Below, piece after piece: positions 38,435 through 47,000 of a DNA stretch of 64,000 nt. The stretch lies in assembly GCA_963513935.1 (NCBI GenBank), contig OY740774.1, positions 92,403,847 through 92,467,846 of the forward strand, given 5' to 3'. The notes under the pieces were generated by a model. It searched no databases. It had not been told where the DNA came from and saw only the letters and a list, made by a program, of their open reading frames with translations. Position numbers and translations under genes: made by a program. This stretch comes from Aphrophora alni. Its lineage: Eukaryota > Arthropoda > Insecta > Hemiptera > Aphrophoridae. Positions within the stretch are counted from its first letter, which is position 1, and every line of letters starts with the position of its first letter.

Positions 38435-39745
38435 ATGGCCTTTCTCCATAATCAATCTTGCGAGTGTGTAAAATCCGAACTTGATTTATTTTCTCTTCCA
38501 CCAACACAGACTAGTATAGAAAGTGGAGAATGGATACAATACAAACCTCTCTCTTCTTTAACAGATGACGCACCAATAGAATTTGTAGTACCTGGACAAG
38601 GTGATGAATATTTAGACCTATCACATACTATGCTTAATATAAAAGTGAGTATTGTGAAGACTGATGGATCAAAATTAGAGACATCAGATAAAGTAGGACC
38701 TGTAAATAATTGGATGCACTCATTATTCAGTCAAGTAGATATATATCTCAATCAAAAGTTGGTGTCGCCGCCTGAAAATACATATCCGTACAGATGTTAT
38801 ATAGAAACTCTTTTAAACTATGGACCACCGGCTAAAGAATCTCACCTCACATCATGTTTATGGTACACAGATACGCACGGAAAAATGGATGATACAGCAG
38901 ACGCAAATTCAGGACTTTTACGTCGTCGACAATTTACAGAAGAAAGTAAACCTGTGGATATGTTGGGACATCTTCATGCGGACATATTTAATCAAGAAAA
39001 ATTCCTTTTAAATGGAGTCGAATTACGAATTCGTTTAGTACGCTCAAGAGATCTATTTAGTTTAATGTCAAGTACTACAGGTTACAAGGTCCATATGTTG
39101 GAATCGAATCTATACATTAGAAGAATGAAAATTAATCCATCAGTGTTACTAGCTCACAGTAAAACATTATTAAACGGAACAGCAAAATATCCTGTGACTA
39201 AAGTGGAAGTTAAAGCGCTTACAATACCCATAGGCGTACAAGGGAAAACATTAGATAATGTATTTTTAGGTCAGTTACCAAAACGGGTAATTGTTGGACT
39301 TGTTAGTAACAAAGCATTTAACGGAGATTACACAGCAAACCCATTTAATTTCCAACACTACAAAGTTAACTTTTTTTCACTCTATATCGATGGTCATCAA
39401 CTACCTTCAAAACCATTACAATCCGATTACGTCACGAATAAACTATACATACACTCTTATAATACACTATTTTCCGGAACAGGGATACATTTCTTGAATG
39501 AAGGTAATGATATATCAAGAAGTAGCTACCCGGATGGCAATTGTCTTATGGCGTTTGATTTAACACCAGATCTTTCTGCAAACACAATGTCACATTGGAA
39601 TTTAATAAAACATGGGAGTGTGAGAATTGAAATAAGATTTGAGATGGCTCTTACAGAAACAATAAACTGTATAGTTTACGGTGAGTTTGACAACGTTATT
39701 GAAATCGATAAGAATAGGAATGTTGTTGTGGACTTTGGAAGTTAG
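38435..39745 (+). CDS. Polinton major capsid protein (double jelly-roll)
   Basis: 436 aa. This is the family often labelled F54H12.2-like in animal annotations and established as the Polinton major capsid protein with the double jelly-roll fold. The N terminus CVKSELDLFSLPPTQTSIE followed by a GEW(I)QYKPL motif, and an internal DLSHTMLNIKVSIV strand, fit the family pattern. So does the NWMHSLFSQVDIYLNQ segment. The length is normal and the frame is intact. It would assemble as pseudo-hexameric capsomers around vertices built by the penton-like protein. The ATG context AATAATGGCC is favourable and there is no upstream in-frame alternative. Confidence 0.9.
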   Translation: MAFLHNQSCECVKSELDLFSLPPTQTSIESGEWIQYKPLSSLTDDAPIEFVVPGQGDEYLDLSHTMLNIKVSIVKTDGSKLETSDKVGPVNNWMHSLFSQVDIYLNQKLVSPPENTYPYRCYIETLLNYGPPAKESHLTSCLWYTDTHGKMDDTADANSGLLRRRQFTEESKPVDMLGHLHADIFNQEKFLLNGVELRIRLVRSRDLFSLMSSTTGYKVHMLESNLYIRRMKINPSVLLAHSKTLLNGTAKYPVTKVEVKALTIPIGVQGKTLDNVFLGQLPKRVIVGLVSNKAFNGDYTANPFNFQHYKVNFFSLYIDGHQLPSKPLQSDYVTNKLYIHSYNTLFSGTGIHFLNEGNDISRSSYPDGNCLMAFDLTPDLSANTMSHWNLIKHGSVRIEIRFEMALTETINCIVYGEFDNVIEIDKNRNVVVDFGS

Positions 39746-39751
39746 ATAAAG

Positions 39752-39786
39752 TATATAAGCATCAAATTTTTTATCATCCCGCAGTC
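39752..39786 (+). promoter_or_regulatory. Core promoter (TATA + CAGTC initiator) for 39859 gene
   Basis: TATATAAG at 39752 and CAGTC with A at 39783, exactly 31 bases apart, the classic TATA-initiator distance. The leader to the preferred ATG at 39859 is 76 bases. Confidence 0.6.
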
Positions 39787-39858
39787 AGAAGTTTAAGTGT
39801 AATAAGCGAATATTTGCTTACCGTCTCACAGTAAGTAGTGAAACTGTATAGTTTAAAA

Positions 39859-40431
39859 ATGGCTGTGGTGTTAGACTTACAAGGTTTTAGAGATAACTCA
39901 GGTGCCTACGTTATAAAAGAATTAGCCGTTATATCTCTCAACAACAGGTTATTACAACACTGGATCGTAGGTCCGCCTTTTGAGTTTAACACTTTATCGA
40001 GGAATAGGAGAAAGGAGTGTATATGGTTAACTTACAATTACCATGGATTAAAATGGGATGATGGTTCGATCAGCTATGGGTCTTTCATAAAAGATTTGAA
40101 ATTTATTTGTGAAAATATTAATATTATTTACGTGAAAGGACTGGAAAAGTGTGAATTTATTAAAAAGTTGTTAGAAAAAGAAGTTATAAATTTGGAAGAC
40201 TTAGAATGTCCTTCACTTAAAGATTTGAGCTCAAACGCGAATGTTACCCGTTGTTTCTACCATAATAAATGCAGTAGATTCGCCTGTGCACTAAACAACG
40301 TTAAACTGTTGAATAATTGGCTTCACCGAGATGTATGCAGATCAGATATACAGCTGTCTAGCTCACCTACCTGTACTTCATTACGCAGTTTACGCAGCCG
40401 ATCAGTTACCGTTGAATGTTGGGATACCTAG
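39859..40431 (+). CDS. Polinton-associated protein, possibly exonuclease-like
   Basis: 190 aa from the ATG at 39859 (context AAAATGGCT), seven codons inside a slightly longer frame; I prefer this start because of its context and the beta-strand MAVVLDLQGF that follows. A first strand ending in D-x-Q-G-F and then IVKELAVI-like (VIKELAVISL) resembles the start of RNase H-fold 3'-5' exonucleases, with Gln where a Glu is usual. There are also WLTYNYHGLKW and a Cys/His-rich segment (CFYHNKCSRFACAL). I cannot identify further exonuclease motifs, so activity is doubtful. The last 101 bases overlap the protease gene in another frame. Confidence 0.6.
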   Translation: MAVVLDLQGFRDNSGAYVIKELAVISLNNRLLQHWIVGPPFEFNTLSRNRRKECIWLTYNYHGLKWDDGSISYGSFIKDLKFICENINIIYVKGLEKCEFIKKLLEKEVINLEDLECPSLKDLSSNANVTRCFYHNKCSRFACALNNVKLLNNWLHRDVCRSDIQLSSSPTCTSLRSLRSRSVTVECWDT

Positions 40432-40801
40432 TTCTTTTGTAATCAACACAGATCCTCACACTAAATCTGGTAGGCATTGGGTAGCAATTTTCATAAACAA
40501 CATTAGAGAACTAGAATACTTTGATAGTTATGGAAATCCACCAATCAGAACATCTCATTATTCATTCATAACAAGAAATTCCCGCACTGCGAAATTTAAT
40601 GCAACTCAACTACAAGGACTGACATCTACAGTATGTGGTCAATACTGCATCATGTTTTTGTACTTCAAGACTTTAGGAGCATCGTTGGAAGATTTTTTAT
40701 CGTTGTTTTCGTATAATACATACGATAACGATTTCAAAGTTCAATATTTATTTAACAATGTATTTGGAAATATTCCACGGACTAGCAGTGGTCAGAGATA
40801 A
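40331..40801 (+). CDS. Adenain-like cysteine protease (maturation protease)
   Basis: 156 aa. The catalytic set is in the expected order: H49 (GRHWVA), D65 (EYFDSYG), Q95 and C102 (VCGQYC), with Gln exactly seven residues before Cys as in the adenovirus/Ulp1 clan. FVINTDPHTKSG precedes the His as in other Polinton proteases. It would cleave virion proteins after GG or GxG sites, such as those in the pVI-like and small basic proteins. The N terminus before the DQLP motif is short but normal for the family, so the gene appears complete. It begins in a +1 frame inside the preceding gene with a 101-base overlap, so leaky scanning, frameshifting or a separate transcript is needed. Confidence 0.88.
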   Translation: MYADQIYSCLAHLPVLHYAVYAADQLPLNVGIPSSFVINTDPHTKSGRHWVAIFINNIRELEYFDSYGNPPIRTSHYSFITRNSRTAKFNATQLQGLTSTVCGQYCIMFLYFKTLGASLEDFLSLFSYNTYDNDFKVQYLFNNVFGNIPRTSSGQR

Positions 40802-40835
40802 GAGTGAGCGCATGCGCAATATTATCTCAGCAGGT

Positions 40836-40870
40836 TATAAAAAACAATTCGCTAAGGGTTTTCACTCAGT
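40836..40870 (+). promoter_or_regulatory. Core promoter (TATA + TCAGT) for the PC4-like gene
   Basis: TATAAAAAA at 40836 and TCAGT at 40866-40870 (A at 40868), 32 bases apart. Transcription would start downstream of the ATG at 40804 and 14 bases before the ATG at 40882, which decides the start of the next gene. Confidence 0.65.
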
Positions 40871-40881
40871 TCTTAAGTAAA

Positions 40882-41703
40882 ATGGAGACCAAATCCAGCA
40901 AGAGACGTACACCATACGAAAGGAATAAGAAAAACAGTTTTAAAACAAATGTCTATCAGGAAAAAACAGATAAATTAGAAATAAGTGTATTGGAAAAGAA
41001 GATCGTCAATAGACCTTTATCTGCTCTACTTCTTAATACGTGGTATTCTCTTAATAAAAGTCAAGGGAAAGTAGCTATAATTGGTTTGGATATTGAAAAT
41101 ATGTTTGAACCAAGATTGCAAATACGTAAACCAGATTCAAATAGTGGAGTTTCACTAAGTCTTTCTGTGTGGAATTTTCTATCACAAAAGACGGAATTAA
41201 TTTCTAATTTTTTCATGTGTAAAAAACATAATTATGAAAATTTTGATTTGGATAAACATCAAGTTGTGTTTCAAATGATGTACGGTAAAAAATCTATTTT
41301 AATTCGTGAAATAATCTGCATTGAGCCTAACCTTTACCTACCGGATACAGTCATTATGCAAGAAGCCACATGGAATGGAATACTACAATTCTCTGGGTGT
41401 ATCTCCAACTACCTCAAATTGTGTTCTTTATCATCATCATCTGTCTTCAACTGTTTTCAAGATATCAAAAATAGTGTTGTGAATTACTTAATGGCAAATG
41501 TACCCAGTGAATCATCAAAAGACGACTCTGTGGTCAAAACTTATTTACTAAAATTTTTGGACGAAATGGACGTGAGTGTTATAAAAAGTGATACTATTAA
41601 TAAATATTTGATTTTATCTGAAATTAAATTATTATGTTTGAATATGTTTATAAATTATTATAGATTGCAATTGTTTTATAAAGATATTAATGACTGTATA
41701 TAA
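40882..41703 (+). CDS. Polinton protein with duplicated PC4-like module
   Basis: 273 aa from 40882; an earlier in-frame ATG at 40804 lies upstream of the predicted transcription start. The N terminus is basic (KSSKRRTPYERNKK). Residues 77-111 show a strand (LQIRKP), a G-V-S-L turn and a W-containing helix, like the PC4/p15 single-stranded-DNA-binding fold. The same pattern recurs at 140-178. The two cores (89-111 and 156-178) align without gaps: V at position 2, WN at 9-10, Q at 14 and ISN(F/Y) at 19-22 are shared. A tandem PC4-like protein could coat single strands produced by protein-primed replication. This is my inference; I know of no named family. The C terminus is helical. Confidence 0.65.
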   Translation: METKSSKRRTPYERNKKNSFKTNVYQEKTDKLEISVLEKKIVNRPLSALLLNTWYSLNKSQGKVAIIGLDIENMFEPRLQIRKPDSNSGVSLSLSVWNFLSQKTELISNFFMCKKHNYENFDLDKHQVVFQMMYGKKSILIREIICIEPNLYLPDTVIMQEATWNGILQFSGCISNYLKLCSLSSSSVFNCFQDIKNSVVNYLMANVPSESSKDDSVVKTYLLKFLDEMDVSVIKSDTINKYLILSEIKLLCLNMFINYYRLQLFYKDINDCI

Positions 41704-41893
41704 TTCTTGAAATTTTGAAAAATATTTATTTCTAAAATGTTATAACACTTGTACTAAATTATTAATTATTATTATTTAATAAAATACTATTATTCAAATT
41801 TCACTGTTATTATTTGAATTCCTTTATGATTAAAAATAAAAAATAAGGTAGGTGAAATAATGAAGTCTTATGCATAGTTAATTCATATAATTA

Positions 41894-41895
<2 letters not shown>

Positions 41896-41968
<73 letters not shown>
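41896..41968. repeat. (AT)n microsatellite inside the Polinton
   Basis: Direct reading; lies in the spacer between convergent genes, 41704-42004, which otherwise contains only AT-rich sequence with an AATAAAATAC polyadenylation-like site near 41778. Confidence 0.95.
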
Positions 41969-41973
<5 letters not shown>

Positions 41974-42004
41974 TCATACACAAAATAAATATAAAAATTA
42001 TACA

Positions 42005-42634
42005 TTAAAAATACCGTCTCTTTTTAGAAGGTGGTTCCTCATTACCTTCTACAACAAGTCTATACCCGTTAGTATGTGCAAAATATAATTTTCTTATCGT
42101 GTTAAATAGTTCATGGTCTATTACTATAACTCTATCACTTAGCTCTTCTTCTTCTTCTTCGTCTTCTTCTTCTTCTTCTTCTTCTTCTTCTTCTTCTTCT
42201 TCTTCTTCTTCTTCGTCAGTCTTATTCTCCTCGTCACTCGAAATAAGTATCACTTCTCCATCCATCTCTTCATCGTCTTCCGAAAAACTTACTAACCTTT
42301 GCCTTCTTTCCTCATGCAAGTAAATGTCTTCTTCATCATCATCATCATCTTCCTCTCTCTCTCCTTCGTCTTCTTCTTCTTCTTCTTCTTCTTCTTCTTC
42401 TTCTTCTTCTTCTTCTTCTTCTTCTTCTTCTTCTTCTTCTTCTTCTTCTTCATCATCATCTTCCCCTCTCTCTCCCTCGTCTACTTCTGTCACCTCATCT
42501 TCCACCCACCACTCGTCTATTCTAATCATTTCATTAAAAAACGCCTCATCCTCCTTCCACCACTCACCAAACTCTACCACGTCTTCAAATACCTCCTTAT
42601 CCTCTTCCCACCATTTACCTAAACAATTCTCCAT
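42005..42634 (-). CDS. Acidic poly-Glu protein with WW repeats and SIM-like motifs
   Basis: 209 aa, leftward. Residues 6-56 are three 17-residue repeats beginning (G/D)-x-W-W-x-E-D. Two long Glu runs are encoded by (CTT)n tracts on plus (about 42144-42215 and 42366-42451), so their length is probably variable. Between them is E-V-I-L-I-S-S-D-E-E (128-136), and after the second run D-R-V-I-V-I-D (about 167-173); both fit the hydrophobic-plus-acid SUMO-interaction pattern. The C terminus ends in PPSKKRRYF, a likely nuclear import signal. A repeat-only artefact is unlikely because the non-repeat parts are complex and open. Function unknown; a nuclear, chromatin- or SUMO-linked role is inference. 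Confidence 0.65.
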   Translation of the reverse strand: MENCLGKWWEEDKEVFEDVVEFGEWWKEDEAFFNEMIRIDEWWVEDEVTEVDEGERGEDDDEEEEEEEEEEEEEEEEEEEEEEEEEEEDEGEREEDDDDDEEDIYLHEERRQRLVSFSEDDEEMDGEVILISSDEENKTDEEEEEEEEEEEEEEEEEDEEEEEELSDRVIVIDHELFNTIRKLYFAHTNGYRLVVEGNEEPPSKKRRYF

Positions 42635-42923
42635 CCTGAATTATACTCTGTACTATAATTATCCACTTCCAACTAATACATTCTAAAATCCTTACATCGT
42701 TTATAAAGGTTTATCCCCCCCCCGCCCTACTCTTTGTTGCAATGACTTTTGCCCATGTGTCAATGTAAATATTAATATGAATCACGCTCTACTTCTAACC
42801 AAAAATATAAGTCATATAACTTTTGTACGGATAAAGTAAATACGGACTCTACACTTTGCAAATAGTGGAACATATATATACATAAGGATATTTAGTTATT
42901 TCAATAGTTTGGTCTTGTAGTAA

Positions 42924-42928
42924 TCAGT
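42924..42928 (+). promoter_or_regulatory. TCAGT initiator before the 171-aa gene
   Basis: TCAGT 11 bases before the ATG at 42939. The nearest TATA-like sequences (TATTTAG at 42889, TATATATA at 42873) are further away than ideal. Confidence 0.35.
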
Positions 42929-42938
42929 AAAAGTCAAA

Positions 42939-43454
42939 ATGCTACGTCATATCTTCACTTTACCGGTAAGACTAAATGATATTTTATTTAAAAGACATGT
43001 TAAAGCGCAGTTCACTTTACAAAATAAAAGAAACACGAACTTTATAGTTACTGATATTGAAGTGGTTGAATATAAGTTAAAACGAGAAATGTTAATTATA
43101 TATATAATTTTAAACTTTTCTAAACATAAAATAATCATAAAAAATTTTAAAATTAAAACTAAAGTGGACATTATAATTAATTTTCCGTGTAGTGGTGCAG
43201 ATATTTGGAGAATATTCGTAGGATCAAACTTTGATGGTGAAGTTAAAAGAGTGATGGCGTTAAATAACATACGTCACCGTTCACTTGTAATGAATTTGTT
43301 GTATTCCAATGATATAAGGAGGAGATACGATTATGATGGCTATCCTGACGATGGCTACGACTCAGGACTTACAGGAGAACGATCCGATCAAAGCGATACT
43401 GAAGAGGAAGTTCATGTAGACAATGAAATTCAACGCCTCTTAGATTTAATGTAA
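42939..43454 (+). CDS. Orphan Polinton protein (171 aa)
   Basis: 171 aa. I do not recognise it. The first 80 residues look beta-rich, with alternating hydrophobic and basic strands (FIVTDIEVVEYKLKREM, KIIIKNFKIKTKVDIIINF), followed by a helix with ADIWRIF. The C terminus is acidic and tyrosine-rich (YDYDGYPDDGYDSGL) and ends RLLDLM. The frame is open between an initiator-like TCAGT and a 580-base spacer before the convergent polymerase gene. Antisense frames here are shadows. It could be a replication accessory or a lineage-specific regulator; nothing in the sequence decides this. Confidence 0.6.
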   Translation: MLRHIFTLPVRLNDILFKRHVKAQFTLQNKRNTNFIVTDIEVVEYKLKREMLIIYIILNFSKHKIIIKNFKIKTKVDIIINFPCSGADIWRIFVGSNFDGEVKRVMALNNIRHRSLVMNLLYSNDIRRRYDYDGYPDDGYDSGLTGERSDQSDTEEEVHVDNEIQRLLDLM

Positions 43455-44035
43455 ATTATTCACATAAAGTAATGTATTCAAAATACTATGTTTTAAATTA
43501 AATCGTTTTTATTATAAAAGTGTTATTATTATTTTATATTTTAATCCTATTTAGATAAATAATACAGTTATGCATATCATATAATTGAAATATATGTATG
43601 CCAATAACATTTTAGCTACCGTTTTGCCATTTTTCAATGTTTCCAGGGAGCACCAACGAGGAGGTGGTAGCTTTCACTCCCCACCTAACCTAACATGCAT
43701 TAAATCTAACTTATAACTAACATACAATTTACATCAAAATTAGTACAGGTATTATCTGTTATATATATATAAACATTATATCTGAATTTTCAATAATTAT
43801 TGACATCTATAACTAAACATTTAAAATTAGTACAGGTATTATCTGTAATATATATAAACATTATAACTGAATTTTCAATAATTATTGACTTCTATAACTA
43901 AACATTTTTATACATTATAAAAAACAAGTGACAAAATTCAAGAGTTATTTACATCTATAAATAATCATGTTACATTATACATTAATATATGATACATTTT
44001 ATTTTATTTAGAATTTCAACAAGATATACAATTCT
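43455..44035. other. Convergent spacer with 87-bp tandem duplication
   Basis: AT-rich spacer between the 3' ends of the orphan gene and the polymerase. Two direct copies, about 43734-43820 and 43821-43907, share TTAGTACAGGTATTATCTGT and a TTGAC(A/T)TCTATAACTAAACA block with few differences. A GCTACC...GGTAGC inverted pair at 43614 and 43668 could form a hairpin. No gene seen. Confidence 0.75.
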
Positions 44036-47000
44036 TCAATGTAAATAATAAAAATAAATAAATGTGCTACTCTGTTTCACAGTGGACGTTACCAGTGTTA
44101 TGAATTCACGAGGGTTATAGCACAATCGAGGTTTTTTATAACCGTAGGGAAGCGTATTGTAGTCTTGTGTTCTTCGTCTTTTCGTATATACTATTCTATA
44201 TATCTTATGTTGAGGACGACTTACTACGTTAAAATGTTTAACTCGGCAAATTTTGTTGGGATCGGATACAACAATTTCATTAGGGGTATTTTCAACAATC
44301 ATGTTTTTTACACTATCGAAGTTTATAAGTTGTGAGTTACTGTAGTTTAATGATATACCTTTAACTTTACACACCGTTTTGACATTGTTTTCTCCTAGGA
44401 CTCGTACACTGTAGGCATAATTTTTGGGACCACCGCTTACAAATGTTTGAATATACGATCCTGGCCCGTATTCCTCTAATTCATTAGTTAGATCACCTAG
44501 AAAGTCGCCTGTTTCTAATTCTTTTTCACCTGGAAGCTGGGTATATCTAACGGAATCAGTATCAAAGTACAAAACTCTTTCCTCGAGAATCTCCAAGTAT
44601 GAATACAATTTAAGTCTGGCAATAGCCGTTACATAGGCTGCTATCTCGACACTAGCTTTTGGCGATGGTGTTATTGCTTCTTCGTCGTACTTCCAATTTA
44701 CAAGCATGACGTCATTGTTAATAGGTAAAATGTCCTTTGTAGTAATTCCTGGATTTGATATAAGGGCTAATATTTCATCTCTCTCATTAACAAATGTAGT
44801 TTGATCCAAATTTTCTCTTTGCCCAAACTTTCCCCAGAAGCTATTCAACATTAATTTAGCTAGCGCTCGCAAACCTGCATTTTTCTTTATTTTTGTACGG
44901 TCTAATAATATCCCTTCTCTCTCATAAAAGTTTGTTACGTATCTGTTTTTTCCCTCTTCTGTGTTACACCATGCTGGCCAACCAGATGCTTCTTGTTTTA
45001 TTTTCAAAAATGTATTTATATATTTATCAAACAAACCCACGTTTGATCCGTCATATTTTATTGTCCTGTATTTGTAAATTTCGTGAATTTTAACTATTTT
45101 ATACCCCTTTGAAACTGCTTTCCTTACTTCATCTACTACCCATGTTCCAGTAATACTTCTTTCATTCTCATTATGATTACAATCGTTTTCATTTAATTTT
45201 TCAACACATGTTCTACATAAAGGAAAATACAGTTTATTATGTATTTTGAATGGTAAGATGGGATGAAACAAGCTAGTCGGTGGTACTATTGTTAGTTTTA
45301 CTATGCCCTCTATTCCATCAACAGTCTGTGGACAGTCGTCTCCGTATAATATTTCAGGATGTCCTACAGGAAATTTTCCGTATTTGCACGCCCAGGGGTA
45401 TAAGCTGCATACGTCAAAGTAGTTTATTTTTTCTCCAACATCTTCATTTACTTCATGAAATAATTTTGTAGCATTTGTTCGGCCGCCAAAAAACGCATCT
45501 CGAGGGTTGAGTGGAGCAGAGCAAGTATTAATTTTCCGTTTCAAGTATTCATCGATTTCAGGTCGTTCAAGTTTCTTAATTTTAAAAATACAATCCCACA
45601 TTTCTACTACCTTGTAGCCTCGACTTTCCAAATTATCCTTTTTTCTTTGCGTCCTCTCATACCGTATGGCCATTGTTTCATGGGGATTGTTATGAATTGG
45701 TGCATTTCTATTTTTAAAACATGATGGACAACCATGATAAAAGCAACCGTTATATTCGAATACAATTTTCTCGTTTTCATTTTCGTAATAGCCATCGACT
45801 TTGTAATTAAGGATTTTCTTTTCACGTCCGTTTTCAGTATGTTGAATTGTAATCTTGCGATCATACTCTTCCCATTTCAACCACGATAACGCTGCGTGCG
45901 AATGCTTATCAGCCAATCGGTAGCCACCTGTAGGGATTATACCAATATTATTTTGTGGGAGAAAATGCTTTCTATACGTCTTCATGCAGGCACTGGCAAT
46001 CGTAACTGTGTTCAATAATGGATCAATTTGAGTTTCTTTCAAAAACATATCTCTAAATCTTAAACAGACTATTCTTAAAATATTTACATCTTGCTTACAG
46101 TATTTTTCAATTTCGTTTTGTAAATTAAAATGGTTATTAGTAGATTTTTCGTTTTCGTACCAATGGAGAAATTTTTTTCTGTCATCTTTATTCATCTCGT
46201 TGAAACCGTATTCTGAAGGATCTGGGAGTTCACCGTCGTAGAACCAGTTTTCTTCTGTATTAAAAAAATGGGGAAAGTATCCTTTGCTTTCTGTGTTCAA
46301 TTCAAACATTTTTGGTAAGGAGCTAAGACGTGCGTTGAAAAAATTTAATGAATCTATTATTTTTATATTTCCGTGTTGAATCATTTGTATTTTTGATCCA
46401 TTCATGATGACTTTGGGTGTCCACAATAATACTTCTGTCATATGTTTTAATAGAAATTGTCCATCATAGCCTTTCATATTGTGCGCTACTAGTATAATTT
46501 TAGAAAACCCCTTTCTCGGCAATGTTACATATGTCATAAAATCTCTTAGAGTCGTTTCACCCTTGAAAATATGTTGCTTTATTCCACATTTCGAACACAT
46601 TTCATTGAAATCTGAATTAATACAATAATTACACGATTGTTGGGCGACACAAAAATTTGGTACATGTTCAAAAACATTAATACGGTTTTGAAAAATCTTG
46701 TTTTGTCTGCATTCGAAATCGAAAAATATATACATAAATGTATTGTTTTCCTTTGATTTTTGTTGACCTTTTTCTGACCGCATGTAGCAAAGATGTCCTG
46801 AAGGTTTGTATTCTTTACACACATTGCAGTACGTTTCATTACAGACGTGACCGGTTTTTCTATTCAAAACGTTGTATGTTTTATTACATGATGTACAGTG
46901 TTTAATAACATTACACGTAGACCTCCTTTTATCAAAAATAGGTTTCAAGTGTTTTTCGAAACAATCTCTACTTTTAAAAACTCTATTACAGTGTTGACAT

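Noticed and set aside
40804..40881. 26-codon N-terminal extension of the PC4-like protein
   Set aside because: A TATA + TCAGT promoter places the transcription start at 40868, downstream of this ATG.
42099..42686. Poly-Ser and poly-Phe frames on plus
   Set aside because: They are shadows of the (CTT)n tracts that encode Glu on minus; the minus frame has complex non-repeat ends, the plus frames do not.
43684..43695. CCTAACCTAA as an insect telomere repeat
   Set aside because: Only two units, expected by chance.
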